This document shows, piece by piece, positions 14,029-25,612 of a stretch of DNA of 64,000 bases. The first letter of the stretch is position 1, and the number at the start of each line of letters is the position of its first letter. Made by a program: the position numbers and the translations under genes. Source of the DNA: Byssothecium circinans (Eukaryota; Ascomycota; Dothideomycetes; Pleosporales; Massarinaceae); contig ML976978.1 of the NCBI GenBank assembly GCA_010015675.1, positions 1,024,093 through 1,088,092 of the forward strand, written 5' to 3'. The notes below the pieces were generated by a model. That model did no database searches. It was given only the letters and a program-made list of their open reading frames with translations, and was not told where the DNA came from.

Positions 14029-14514
14029 ATGGGGAAAATGGGATGTTTAGGCGTTTGGGAATGAAGAGTTTATCGTGTGCGTGTGGGTAAAATTTCTTCG
14101 GCATTTAATGAGAATAGATACCATTTGTTGTCTCTTTCTATTTAGCTGGTGCTCGGTTCTTTGCGATTTGATCCTGTGATGACATATACAGCGGCTTAGA
14201 TAATCGAAGAGGGATTTGGGCAACGAGACGTTAGATGCGCATAAGCAGCGAAGCTCACAGGGACATTTCACAAGAAAAGAGTGTAAGATATACTAACCGC
14301 GAAAACCCCCAAAAAGGTCCATCACAGAATGAGCTCTACTTCCTTATAAGTCATTGAAGTGGCTAGATTAAATCTGCATTCAACGAACGAGCAACGAATC
14401 CAAACCATCTACCACTCCTTCTGCTTCCCCTCTAACCCACGAGCTCGACTTACCCCAACGCTTTTGGCCAAAACACAACAAAGCACTTCAGAGAAGGGTC
14501 ATCAACTTGCTTCC
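14029..14514. other. Rrp12 3' flank
   Basis: No coding signal recognised. A + strand frame at 14359-14790 runs antisense into the SDR relic and is judged spurious. Confidence 0.45.
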
Positions 14515-15060
14515 TTCCATCATATCCGTATTCACATAACCCGGACAGCACGAATTAATCAACACAGCACTCCTCTCTGCGCTTCAGCACACGCAAGCGC
14601 TCTCGTCGCACCGATAAGCCTCGCCTGGAAACAGCATACGCAGCGCTTGGGAAACCCCGCGCCTTTTTCTCTCCCGGCTTCCACGGCCGCGGTGAAAGTC
14701 CTGCATGATACGCGTGATATGTTCTTCTATCTTGGATGCGAGGGGCCGGTTCCGGATTTCGTCGGAGGATTCGTTCGATGCGCGCGCTGAGCTTGCGACG
14801 TTGACGGCACGGCCGTACGGCTTGAGGAATGGGAGGCTAGTACCGAAGCCATTCAGAACAACCATTATACCAGCGTTGTTAATCACAACGCCGATGCCGT
14901 CTCCATGCGCTTCCACGCGCCTCCTTCAAATGCTTCGCAAATGCCTGCAAGCTCGTACGCTCGGTGATGTCCAGTTGGCGGTATACAATTTCTGAAAGGC
15001 CCTTTGACCTCGTACTTCTTTTCACCACTACCATCACGGCAGATATGTTAATGGCGACAT
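14515..15060 (-). pseudogene. relic of a carbonyl-reductase-type short-chain dehydrogenase
   Basis: Read on the minus strand, three frames hold consecutive pieces of one SDR of the CBR1 type. First comes YRQLDITERTSLQAFAKHL (about 14990-14930), then after a frameshift GVVINNAGIMV (about 14880) and PYGRAVNVASSA (about 14820). After more shifts follow GATRALACAEAQR (about 14600) and LINSCCPGYVNTDM (about 14560-14517). The order equals that of a carbonyl reductase. The N-terminal Gly-rich NADP motif is not seen, and the YxxxK region is disrupted. Gaps lie where no good intron borders exist, so decay is more likely than splicing. Confidence 0.8.
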
Positions 15061-15659
15061 CTGGATTTACTATCTACCTGACTTCAATCAAGGACGTTAA
15101 GTCTGCTTCCGTCCCAGATTTCTCGTCAATGCAGCTACACAACCTCGCCCTTCACACACCACCCAAACCCAGCCTTGTCCCACCCACCACTATATGCAAC
15201 CCTATCTCCAAGATGCAATGTCAGCATGAAGAAGAATATTGCTACCAGTATCCACAAATCGCCAAACTCTATTGATCACAGCCGGGTCAAAGTCTTTCCA
15301 GATGATGGCCGTATCATGCAGCGACAAATGACGGCCTCCGCCTTGGGACTGCATCCAGCTCTAGGAGACCAACCATCAAAGCTAAGCCGTATGAACGCCG
15401 CACTATATGTAACCCCCAATCAAGGGTCGAAGATGCCTTCGAGGCTGCTTCAGCTTTGCTCGTTCTGCTGCTTGGCTAGGCTCAGCTTGACGGTGAATGC
15501 CGTGCCCACGCGCGTTCTCTTTTTAAAAGGACGCCACTGCTTCTCATTATCCCGAATATCGCTTATGCATACTTGTAGGCCATTGTTCACTTAATGTGAC
15601 GCCGAAGAAACGTTTAATACCATTCCTCCTGGGCTGCATACTCATGCACAGCTCTCACC
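15061..15659. other. intergenic, no gene seen
   Basis: A 139-codon open frame at 15175-15594 + has no recognisable motif. The 3' half is likely promoter and leader of the next gene. Confidence 0.4.
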
Positions 15660-16857
15660 ATGCATCCAAAAGAGCATCGTACCACAGCCCGAATGTCTCT
15701 GCGAACGATAACTGTTGTAGCGCGCCTTTTTCACCCTTTATATGCTCTATTTCTCTTCATTCAGCCGTTACCAGTCGCAGGCTTTGGACTCCAAGCACAA
15801 CACTCTATCACTCAACCACCCGTTCCTAGAGCAACACAGTGCATTCAGGATAGTCTCTTGCAGCGGCAGGAATCTTGCCAATATGGAAAATGCGGAACCA
15901 AATGCCTAGTGCAGGGTGCTTTCTGTTGCGGGCCCGCAGGGTCGCTAGCAACGTCACCTTATTGTGAGTCTGTACGTGTGAATGTGTCTGGCGTGTGGAT
16001 ACTGACGGTACCAAGGGATGTGTGATAATGTAAGAAAGATTCCCCGTCAATCAAGGAATGTACTGAGTGATAGGGTCAATGTATTACTTCCGTACGTGGA
16101 ACCACTGGCATTGTAGACTGTTATGACCCTGACAACCCATCTGGCACAACTCAATCAGTAAGTCAACTTCCCCAAAGCCCGGGGAAAAAAAGATACTAAA
16201 CATATCCGCAGTGTATAGACGCAAAGCCAACAGCCACTTGTGCCTCCACCGACAGATGCTATACATGGTACGTTAATGATGCCCATGGCCTGTACATAAT
16301 GCTGACACGTCCATCTTTTAAGCTCTTCTGAACAGCCCTTCTGCCAGTGGGAGACATATATCCAATCCAATACCCCGACACTCCGTTGGTTCTCTTGCGT
16401 CGAAACTAAGCGCGCTGACTTGACCTTCGTCGCCGAAACAATCACCCAGAACTCGCCTACGACACCCTCGGGCACTGCGCACTTTCCTACAGGATCAGCT
16501 TCAACAAATAGCACCGCCACAAAGCATCCTTCACTTTCTACCGGTGCGATCGTCGGCATTGGAGTGGGTAGTGGCCTCGCCCTTGCTGGAATAGCCGCAA
16601 TGGTAGCGTTGCTTTGCCTCAAGAGAGGGAAGCCTCGCCCACCGCCGCTACCGCTACCCAGACTTGACTCTTCCGTGCAAACTCAAAAGGTTGAACCCCA
16701 CCCCCTGGAACTTGATTCATACCAATACGCTCGGAGTGAGCTGGAGAGTCCTTCGATACATCCTCCGCGGACTCCATGGGCGCCTTTCCCAGCAGAAATG
16801 GGCGCCGATGACGTGGAAATAACATGGAGGCGCGGATCTCCGTTCCATGCTAGGTAG
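15660..16857 (+). CDS. Cys-rich single-pass membrane protein with proline-rich tail
   Basis: Five exons: 15660-15963, 16016-16029, 16074-16157, 16212-16267, 16323-16857; 330 residues. The frame is kept through all four joins, one of which is a 14-nt exon. A signal peptide lies near residues 12-45; the true start may be the second ATG at 15693 (MSLRTITVV). The ectodomain has about ten spaced cysteines (CIQDS, CQYGKCGTKC, FCCGP, then CITS, DCYD, CIDA, CAS, CYT, FCQW, FSCVE). A Thr/Ser linker leads to a membrane span (GAIVGIGVGSGLALAGIAAM) and a cytoplasmic tail with RPPPLPLPRL. This layout is common in Pezizomycotina; no function is assigned. A surface sensor or wall-associated role is only a guess. 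The 44-nt second intron is short, so that join is the least sure. Confidence 0.7.
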
Positions 16858-17077
16858 CAGCATCCCAAATATTTATACTTCAGGGATGTTCGATCACCGC
16901 GAGAGTTATACGAGGGCCACAAGGAGCAGTCATGCTGCGATAACGAATAAATTGGGCGAACCATTCCTGTTGTATCACATACAGCAACAGGGAAAAATAT
17001 TCATAGCACTTCCAACTTCGAGAATTGCGGAAAGCGTATACAAACTTTGGAGGTATGACCTTACGATAACACTCACC

Positions 17078-18019
17078 TTACACCTTCTTCACCAACTCGC
17101 CCACCACAAACGGAACCACACTCTTTTCTCCCACATACTCTAATTCAAAACTCTGCCACTCCCCCGCCTCTCTCAGAAACTCCAAAGTATGCCTTTGTAG
17201 CTCACAACCTGCCAAGAAGAACGGCCACCCTAGAACCGTAAACACAACTTGTATGATCCTCGCCAATACACTTCCCTGCTTCCGCCATGGATTGACAACA
17301 TGTTCGCAGATGACCATGCGGCCTCCAGGTTTCAGCAACGCGTATAAGCCCTTGATCGTCTGTTGCGGATGAGGTACCCCGCACAAAACCCGCACGCAGC
17401 AGATCTCGTCGAAGACCCCATCCTCCGCCGTCCCTCCCGTACCACTCACTTTCAAGATACCGCTCTTATGCAGCGCCGGAATCAAACTCTCAGGCTCACC
17501 ACCGCAGAGCAGCGCATGATACCTATCCCCGAACCCAGCCTTTTGCGCGTTCTCTAAGAGTCCCGGGTGAAGGTCTACAGCAGGCTCAGCGCCATATATA
17601 GCCATGATTTTCGAGCTGTTGAAACGGTTGAGAAGCTCTCCAGACCCGGGACCGACATCTAGAACGATACCAGATGATTTGGAGAGGAGTTCGTTGATGG
17701 CACCGGGCATTTCTATCGACATGGCTTCGCCGTTGGAGGACCAGAGGCGGGCGAAGGCTTTGTGGCGGAGTGTGGTGAGGTGGAAGAGGAGGGAGGGGTT
17801 GCGGTCTATGAAGATGACGTAGAGGATTGTCATGAAGAAGTCTGGAAAGTTGTTAGAAATGATATGGTATTACAGAAAGCGTTGGCAGGGTTTTGATATA
17901 TGAGATGTGGTGGTCAGAAGGTGGAAGGGGGAAGGCCTACGATATTCCGCCATCACAAGGAGCAGAATCGGACGCAACAGCGTCGGCATGTTATCTGCGA
18001 TCCATGCCGGCGGAGGCAT
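17078..18019 (-). CDS. METTL7-like class I methyltransferase
   Basis: Minus-strand exons 18019-17941 and 17841-17078; 280 residues. The SAM-binding motif I is VLDVGPGSGE; later motifs are CVRVLCGVPHPQ and LLKPGGRMVICEHV. A hydrophobic N-terminal segment (LRPILLLVMAEYHFF) is gained only when the short first exon is joined through a 99-nt intron. The C-terminal GCELQRHTLEFLREAG matches METTL7/TMT1-type enzymes, which are membrane-anchored; the animal members methylate alkyl thiols. The fungal substrate is unknown. The donor is GTAGGC, weaker than usual. If the first exon is wrong the protein would start at 17833 with 251 residues. It is divergent from the SDR at 18458 with a 438-base shared promoter. 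Confidence 0.75.
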
Positions 18020-18457
18020 TTCAAATCGAATCCAGATATTTTCTTGAGGTTTCTTCAGTCAAATCCCCAAAGGCGGAGTAGAAGGTAAGAAGTTGAAATA
18101 CAGAAGTTGAATTTTCGAACGTGAGAGTAAATGACTCAGATGGAAGAGGGGGGAAGAGGCTGACAGGAAGATGGTTCATGTCCCAGCTTGGAAACCATTT
18201 TATATAGTCATTCCTGGCCTCTTATTGATTGGCGGGTGCTATGGTACTAATGCTCGCGTTTGTGTTGGATGGGGCAGTGGAGGGGTAGGAACAGCCGAGG
18301 TGGTGGCCAAAGCTCCTCAAGCCCTCTTTGAGTTTGCGACGGACTCTCCTGACGTCTGGTACGAAGCTCTGGAAAGTGTTGAACGACTATACATTCTTTT
18401 GATTTTCTTCCCTCGATCCAAGGGCAATTCTATCTGTTGATTGGAAAGAGTGAGGTA
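18020..18457. promoter_or_regulatory. shared divergent promoter region
   Basis: The methyltransferase (minus) and the Ayr1-like SDR (plus) start 438 bases apart with no gene between. No specific operator is recognised; co-regulation is inferred only from arrangement. Confidence 0.4.
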
Positions 18458-19444
18458 ATGGCGACTGACCGCAAGAAATACGCCCTCATCACAGGGTACC
18501 TCACTCCGCTGCCGAACCTCATCCGGACTGAACAATTGTTAACGACAACAGGTGTACGCCCGGCGGTATAGGCCACTATCTCGCCTTAGAATTTGCTTCA
18601 AAAGGTCTTTTTCCCTGTGCTCATAACGATGAAGCCATCTCACACCAACGCAGGCTTCAACGTCCTAGCTACCGTCCGCGACCCCTCCAAATACACCTCC
18701 CCCCACGACGGCATAACCTACGTCCCTCTCGAACTCACCTCCGCCGATTCGATAAAAGCCCTCCGTGACACGGTTTCACAAACCACGGGCGGAAAACTAG
18801 ACATACTATACAACAATGCAGGACGAAACTACACTGTCCCCGCACTCGATGTAGAAACCCACGAGATACGCGAGCTATTCGAAGCCAATGTCTTCGCCGT
18901 CATGAGCATGTGTCAAACCTTCGCGCCTCTTCTGATTGAGGCGAAGGGAACGATAGTGCAGACGGGATCGTTGGCAGGCCTAATGCCCTACGCCTTCGGC
19001 AGCCCCTACTGCGCCTCCAAAGCAGCGCTTCACGCCTACTCGGACACTCTCCGCGTGGAGCTCGCACCTCTCGGCGTGCGTGTGCTTACCATTATCACGG
19101 GCGGTGTGAAATCCAATCTCGCTCGCGTACATCGGTCCTTACCGCCAAATTCTTACTACCAACCACTAGCAGCAGAATACGAGAGGAGGTTAACGCATGC
19201 GCAGACCTTGGGCATGGATACACGTGCTTATGCGAGGGATTGCGTCGCCGAGGTAGTGGATGACGAGAGGTGGTTTGAGAGATGGTTTGTTAAGAAGAGG
19301 TGGGTTTGGGAGGGCAAATTGAGTTGGGTTGTGTGGGTGGTGTGGAATGCGTTTCCGCGGTGGACGTTGGATTGGTATTTTACGAGGGAGTTTAAATTGT
19401 GGAAACTTGAGGGTACTGCTGGGTTGAATAAGAAGACTATATGA
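18458..19444 (+). CDS. Ayr1-like NADPH-dependent short-chain dehydrogenase
   Basis: Exons 18458-18495, 18552-18604, 18654-19444; 293 residues. The joins rebuild a Rossmann motif ITGCTPGGIGHYLALEF that is interrupted in the genome. Then come NNAG (ILYNNAGRNY), the GSLAG serine motif and the catalytic YCASK. The sequence pattern resembles yeast Ayr1, which reduces 1-acyl-dihydroxyacetone phosphate in the ER/lipid-droplet membrane for phosphatidate synthesis. The Trp-rich C terminus (WVVWVVWNAF) could serve membrane association. Fungal genomes carry many paralogues of this group, some in secondary metabolism, so the substrate is uncertain. Confidence 0.85.
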
Positions 19445-21839
19445 GGGGTTATGCTAGCGGGGTTTTCATTGAGTTCAAGGCCTTGGAAGTAGGTATGTGG
19501 AGTCATTTCCCCTTCCCGCCTCAGTGTTCGTATCTACTCGTCACCAAAAGCGCTCTTATCGTACTAGCTCATCCACTAATTCAATTCCAGACAACCCGCA
19601 CCATCTTACTATCCCACCCTTTGTGGAAAGCTGAGAATATCTCCTGGACAGCCGCACTTTCGAGCAATTTCACCATTCTCTCAATTTCCGCCATACCAAT
19701 CCCTCCCAGACCAACTCATCTACCCTCCCTAACTCTCATCCATTTTCCAACATTCGAAAACTCCCAGTCAACTCCCTTGGAAGTTGGTCCTGATTTTCGC
19801 CGCGTACTACGAACCCAGGACTTTGGTGGATATGCTATGAGCCGCTCGGGATAGTGATGATAACGACAGCACTGGAAAGTGCAGCGGCTTTGGGATCCGA
19901 CATGTTGATTTTCTCTCTCGATATCGTTTTCCACGCTCGTTGTTGCTACTGGACTCAACTACGGCTGGATTGAGTATTGGATGTACGGTATGGAGTAGAC
20001 GTTTGGAACTTGCGAGCGAGGTCCGAGAGGTTTTCGTATTGGAAAAAGCGTGTAGGCTAAGCCGTTGTCGTCCCAAGATTGATGATTTGGGTCGAAGACT
20101 AGATGAACTTTATATCGTACTGATATACAAAGTGCGGAGGGAGTGTAGGTATCAAGTATCAACGTCGAACTGTTGTAGCATATATCTCAATCCAAATCCG
20201 CGACTCCCCTCTCCTCTTTATACGCCTTCCACTCCTCAATCTATCCGCCCAACCCACCTCAAGGCAACGTCCCCTTTCATCCTTCATCCCACTCGCCCAT
20301 CAAAAACAATGCTACCCTCCCTATCATTCTTCCCCTAGACACTCCACCATCCATAATCCCCACATGCCCAAGCACCCCAGTCCCAGTCCCTACTCCGAAA
20401 CAAGACCAGCGTGTCGCGCCTAACAGACGCAGAATTTCCCGTTTGGGAACTATGCCACGAGAAGGATTTCGCGGCGGTGATTACCGCGACTGAGACACAG
20501 TCATTACGAAACTCTGGGCACGCACGTAAGTGCCTGGTCGGAGGGAAAGTCGGTGTAGATGAGGTAAGAAGTTAAGAAGTCTCGTGTTTGGGACGGAGTG
20601 GTCTCGTGTATGAAACCGATTTGCCTCGTGTGTATGCAAGCGAGGTAGCGGTAGACGAATACGGAGTTACCCGCGCGTATGCCATGATGGCATTCGATCA
20701 GGGCAAAGATAATCGGGTCCCGAACATCTGATGAAGCGGAAAATTATCGAAGCTGCACAGAGAGCCTCGGAGACAGGGGATGCAAGTACAGCAAACGTCG
20801 ATCCGTCACGATAAGCGTAGGCTGACTGCAGTCGCTGCATAATAATTGCCCGCACTTTATCTGAACCGCAACGTATGTTACATGTAGAGTAAGACCGCCC
20901 CCGAGGTCGTTACCGTTGAGCCTCATCCACGTGGCAGGCAGGTGGCGCGGTTTTGGGGGCCGGATCGACGTGTACTGCCCGAATTGGCAGTTTAGGGTCC
21001 TATGCCGCGAGGGAGGCTTTGCGGCTTTGCTTATGTGGTATTTGTTGTGATATAGCGCGACGTGGTGGTGGTCTGTGGCTTGAGATCTGGTTTTGTGGGC
21101 GTTAGTGGGTGCATCGGTGAGTGTGGATGGAGATGGTGATATGTTGCGAGCGGACACGTCAAATTGCTGAGAGTGCTGGAAGATGGGATGGCATACGATG
21201 ATGACGTGGACGATGAAGTGTAGGGGATATTGTTGGCATCGCGAGTCCATTGTATTGGGCGAGAGATGGGAAGAATTCGATGAATCACAGCGAGTAGTGA
21301 ACGAGATGACTGCATGGTGTGTGAAGAGGCATACTTCGGCCTTGACATTATCAATTGAAGTACCAAATATTTCTGATCGGAGATATCGAGTACTTCTCTC
21401 CCTTTTCCCGGTCTAGCTTGAGGATATTTTGCGTAGCCGATATTAACATTTTAGCTTCCACCCAATAGCGTGTATATTCCAATTTGACGGATACGAAAAG
21501 AAGAGAAATAAGTAAATGAAAAGGAAAAGACGAGAAAACACTACCCTCCACGACCGATTCTGCCGTCAACTCATAATGCAACTTGACAACTGTTGTAGGG
21601 AAGCCTCGCTCCAAAGCCCCGAAAAGGCGCAGTAAGAATGACGAGGGATACATATGAGAGCAGTAGTCGGCGTGAGATGAGGAAACTCGTAAGTAGTTGA
21701 AAGAGGTCGTGACTCGTGAAAATCGGCTTTTAGCTCATGACTACAGTGAAGCAGCGCCGTACCTCTAACCATCGCCACGCTAAACGCAAGAAGAAGCCAG
21801 GGTTGTTGCTTCAAGAAAAGCGATGAAAGGATTCGGAAA
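19445..21839. other. 2.4-kb intergenic stretch without a recognised gene
   Basis: It lies between the 3' ends of the SDR (+) and the aminomutase (-), so neither neighbour needs a promoter here. Frames such as 20744-21250 (-) are His/Ser/Thr-rich and match no family. A diverged relic or an unrecognised small gene is possible. Confidence 0.4.
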
Positions 21840-23933
21840 TTAGTTGCCCGCGGAGGCAACACGCTTCTGAGGTTCTTCTTCGCGCTCGATCGGTATGGTG
21901 CAGTTCGTTTCAACAGACTGGTCTTCCTGGCTCTTTGCAGGAATCCCATTTTTGTTTGCGATGGTCTCACCCGGCATTTCCTGGCTGGACTTAGTGGGAG
22001 TGAATTTGAGACCGTTCTCGATGGCGTCACCACCACGACTTTGGATTGAACCGAGTTTTTCGTTCATTGCTAACGCTTGACTCATCTTCGTCCCCTCTTG
22101 GTACTTGTTAAGTGCATATCCCACGGTCTCTGCGGCGGAGTGCTTGTTGTCTTCAACGACGTCGGTACCCGGCAATCTTAACTGTTCGTTCATCTGTGCA
22201 AGCGTTGCTTTGACAAGCTTCCGTTGGCGTTCATGGATAACCTTAGTCTTCGGGAACGGATCGTAGTACGTGTAGATTTGCTTGCCCTTTTGACCTGGAA
22301 GGCCAGGGGCCCGCCAGAATGACACACCGTTTATTTCATCGTATTTCTCATGCGTAGAGGCCAAACGCTTGCCGCCACCCCCTGGTAAGTCAACAACAAA
22401 GCTGGGCATCATAAATCCTGTGAGCGTTCCGCGAATGCGTTTCTCCAGCTCCAAGATTGTTCGAAGAGGAGTACGCAAATCTTCGACGCCGCGTACGAGG
22501 TCGCATTGATACACGTAGTACTAAGGAAAGATTAGCTATGCTACAAGACAAAGAGTGTCTTCTTACCTACCGGCTCTACGTTCAGGTCTGCGAGCGACTT
22601 TATAAGTCTACTCATTGTTTCGAGATCGTCATTGACTCCCTTTAAAAGGACTGATTGGTTGCGAACGATAACTCCACGGGAGAACAGATAGGCTGCTGCT
22701 TTCCGTGTAATCCATGTGATCTCATTTGGATGGTTGAAATGCGTGTGAATACACACTTGCTTGCCCATCTCTCGGCCGCGGTTTGATAATGCGATGATCT
22801 GCGAACGGGTCAGACTGGATGATAGACGAGCTCATTCGCCTCACTTCACACATACCTCATCAACCCATCGATCAGCCTTATCTAAGATACGCCCTGGTGC
22901 GACAGCGATGCCTTTTGACGCAATGCGGAACCGACGAATATGCGGAATGGATAGCAGCCGCTCACCAATTATGCGAAGTTGGTCTGGTAAAAGCTGGTAC
23001 GAATCGCCACCGGAGACCACAATATCCTCAATACTAGGATCGTGCTCAATGTGCTGAAACACTTTCTCCCAGCGTCTCAGGATTGGCCTCTGGGATTCCT
23101 TGTTCTGTGCACGCATTAGGGATCGCCAATCTGGAATCAGAAATCCACTCACTATCAGATCTGTGTTGCCACCGACAGCCCACGACCTGGTACAGAACCG
23201 ACAGTATACCGGGCAGACGGAGATTGCTAAGTCCTGTTAATGGTTGAGGCATAAATTGTATTGTCAGCGGAAGAGGGGACTTACGCAGGAAGAGCGCTTT
23301 CCCCGGGTAACGATGAATCAGACCGTCGACAGCACAATCTTCCTGCTCATTGAGAGAGTCAAACGTTAACTGAGGATGGTCAGGCACAAGCCCACTCTTG
23401 ATGGGGATGAATTGCCGACGAAGCGGGTCGTCCACAGGATTTTGCCAATTGATGCGAGAAATAACGTGAGGCGTTAACCTAATCGACATCGGCGCCTCCT
23501 TAAGGCCCATCTCCACCTCATGGATAAAGTCTTGCTTGGTCTGAATATGTGGAAGGGTGCGAGAAACCCCGAGTTTCTCGGGAAGCACTTCTTCAAGCAG
23601 CCGGGAGAGCTTCTTTGTATCAACAATGCTGAATACCTTATTCTCGATTAGTTGCGTGTAGGATATGAGAAGTTGGGGTGTACAGACTTGCCAGTCCCAG
23701 TTGATGAACTTTGTCGTGGGGACGTCCGAGTAGCGAGGAATATGGCTCCAGTAGCGCTCCTCACCCGTTGTCATTGATGGTGACTGAGCTTTAAACTGGA
23801 ATTGGTTCACTGACCAACTCACATCGCTGACTCTGGTTGACGAAATCGGCAATTGTTGAAGACCCCTCCATTGGACGAAGGGATTCCTTCGCTGGCAGGA
23901 AGCTGTCCTCCTCAACGAGTTGAGAAGAGCCAT
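21840..23933 (-). CDS. L-lysine 2,3-aminomutase (radical SAM, PLP-dependent)
   Basis: Minus-strand exons 23933-23285, 23226-22856, 22798-22571, 22520-21840; 642 residues. The radical-SAM cluster motif CPVYCRFC is at residues 221-228 and is complete only when exon 1 is joined to exon 2 at the inner AG (FLPISVCPVYC). Further family motifs are IVVSGGDSY, CIHTHFNHPNEITW, VLLKGVNDDLETM, DLVRGVEDLRTPLR and VVDLPGGGGKR; the last Lys, about 467, corresponds to the PLP-binding lysine of the family. The enzyme converts L-lysine to beta-lysine. The N terminus (MALLNSLRRTASCQRRNPF) is basic and Ser/Leu-rich, a likely mitochondrial presequence. A polar C-terminal extension of about 120 residues follows the catalytic core. 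Bacterial KamA proteins lack both additions. A more upstream ATG at 24020 exists, but the presequence starts better at 23933. Confidence 0.88.
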
Positions 23934-24657
23934 TGCCGAGAGGGGTAGGAACACCGTGCTAGAGCATTTTGCTCGGTAGGAGGGTGGTTGGTGATACTTA
24001 TTGACGCAGTGAAAACACAACGCACTTCGATGGGCCTCCCAGTATCTCTCGAAGTAGCACGATGTTACGTGTGCACAGCAATCGAACGTACTACATTACT
24101 CTGGTCCATATGTACGCTGTTGTGGCATCGGAGGTACTCCGACTTGTAGAAAAACCTGGACTTCTGACGTGACTGAGATATCGCTTCCTTTAGAATCTTT
24201 TAGTTCTGTCACACCTTTTCTCGCATACAATGGTACTCATACCGAGGACCTGGGTGCTATGGCATAAGGTAGTGATGAATTGCTGAGGATCTGTTCTGGA
24301 ATCCAATTGGATGTCGCGGCGGCCCATCGCGCAGTACATCTTGGCGTCTATTTTGCCACCCGGTGCCACGTGGTACCACCTACGAACCCTCGTCTCGAGA
24401 ATAATACCTAGGCAATGTAGGACGAGAAAGGGTGGAAGCATCCCGAGATCGGAAGTAGTTTGTGACGGACATATTCGCCCGGGTAGATAGGAACATCACT
24501 AAGCCAGGTTGGGACTAGCAGAATCTCTGTCTGTGCGCTTCCCGCAGCCCCGAGTGACGTGACACATGCATCAACACCTCAACAAACACCGGGTCAAACC
24601 ACACCTAAAACTGCTCCCAACAACAATAATCGACACCCGCGCGACTCGCTCAAAATA
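23934..24657. promoter_or_regulatory. divergent intergenic region, aminomutase / Get2
   Basis: 724 bases between two divergent start codons. An 83-codon minus frame at 24190-24441 has no recognisable motif. No regulatory site recognised. Confidence 0.4.
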
Positions 24658-25612
24658 ATGTCAGAAACACCGGCTCAAGCAAAAGCACGGTTGCGGCGAG
24701 AGAAACGGGCAGCGGGCAACGTCGATCGCCTGCAGGCTATCACGAAGCTACAAGGTGGAACTCATCGCGATGTGTCGCAAGACGTACCTAGTATGTGACT
24801 TATCGACTTCCCTCTTCCCAATATTAGCGCTATAAACAATAACTGACAGGCCTCTAGACCCCGCTCAACCAGGAGTAGCAGCCTCAGGCACTGCAACCCC
24901 CGATCCTGAAGAGGTTGATATCTCCCAACACCACTACAATCCCTCTCCACAACCCCGTCTCCCTTCACCTTTCGCTTTCGATGGCAACAACGCACCCCCT
25001 GCATTTGGGGCGGGCCAGACGTCCGAAGGACAGGACCCTATGATGGCACTCATGCAACAGATGCTGGGAGGAGGAATGCCAGGGCAGCCAGGACAAGCAG
25101 GCGGCGGCCCGCAAGCGGATCTGCCTCCGGGGCTCGCGAATCTTTTCTCCTCCATGCAAGGCGGGCCGGGAGCCGCGCCGGAACCTTCCCCAGAGCAATC
25201 CTCAGCCTGGATATGGCGCCTCGTCCACTCCCTCTTCTCTCTCGCACTTGCCATCTATATCGTCGTCCAGACACCCTTCACAGGCTCCAAGCTCGCTCGC
25301 TCTCAAGACCCAGCCCTCAAAGATGACTGGTCCTTCGAGCACACTCCTCCAGACACATTTGCGCACTTGTTTTACCTCTTCGCGACGTTCGAAGTCGTTC
25401 TCCAAACGTCGCGGTACTTTATCGAGAAAGGACGGTTACAAGGAAGCGGGATGCTAAGTAGCATAGGACAGCTGCTGCCGGAACCATATGCGGGGTATGT
25501 CAGGATAGTTGGAAGGTACAGCGTTATCTACAGCACGGTTGTGAGCGACGCCATGGTGGTCGTATTTGTGCTGGGCGTGGCGAGTTGGTGGAATGGTAGG
25601 GCAATTGCGTGA
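24658..25612 (+). CDS. GET2: Get2-like subunit of the GET tail-anchored protein insertase
   Basis: Exons 24658-24790 and 24858-25612; 295 residues. The N terminus SETPAQAKARLRREKRAAG carries the conserved basic RxRRxKR motif by which Get2 captures the ATPase Get3. A Pro/Gly/Gln-rich linker (MMALMQQMLGGGMPG) follows. Three hydrophobic spans lie near the C terminus: IWRLVHSLFSLALAIYIVV, FAHLFYLFATFEVVL and YSTVVSDAMVVVFVLGVAS. With Get1 it forms the ER receptor that inserts tail-anchored proteins. The downstream AG at 24856-24857 is needed for frame; an earlier AG at 24848-24849 is not used. The start is the ATG just before the Get3-binding motif. Confidence 0.85.

Noticed and set aside
17078..19444. 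Secondary-metabolite cluster with the P450 at 41.6 kb
   Set aside because: No PKS, NRPS, terpene synthase, transporter or regulator nearby, and housekeeping genes lie in between.
20744..21250. 168-codon minus frame
   Set aside because: His/Thr/Ser/Pro-biased with no motif, no signal peptide and no splice partners; likely chance.
24190..24441. 83-codon minus frame between the aminomutase and Get2
   Set aside because: No motif and it lies in a divergent promoter region.
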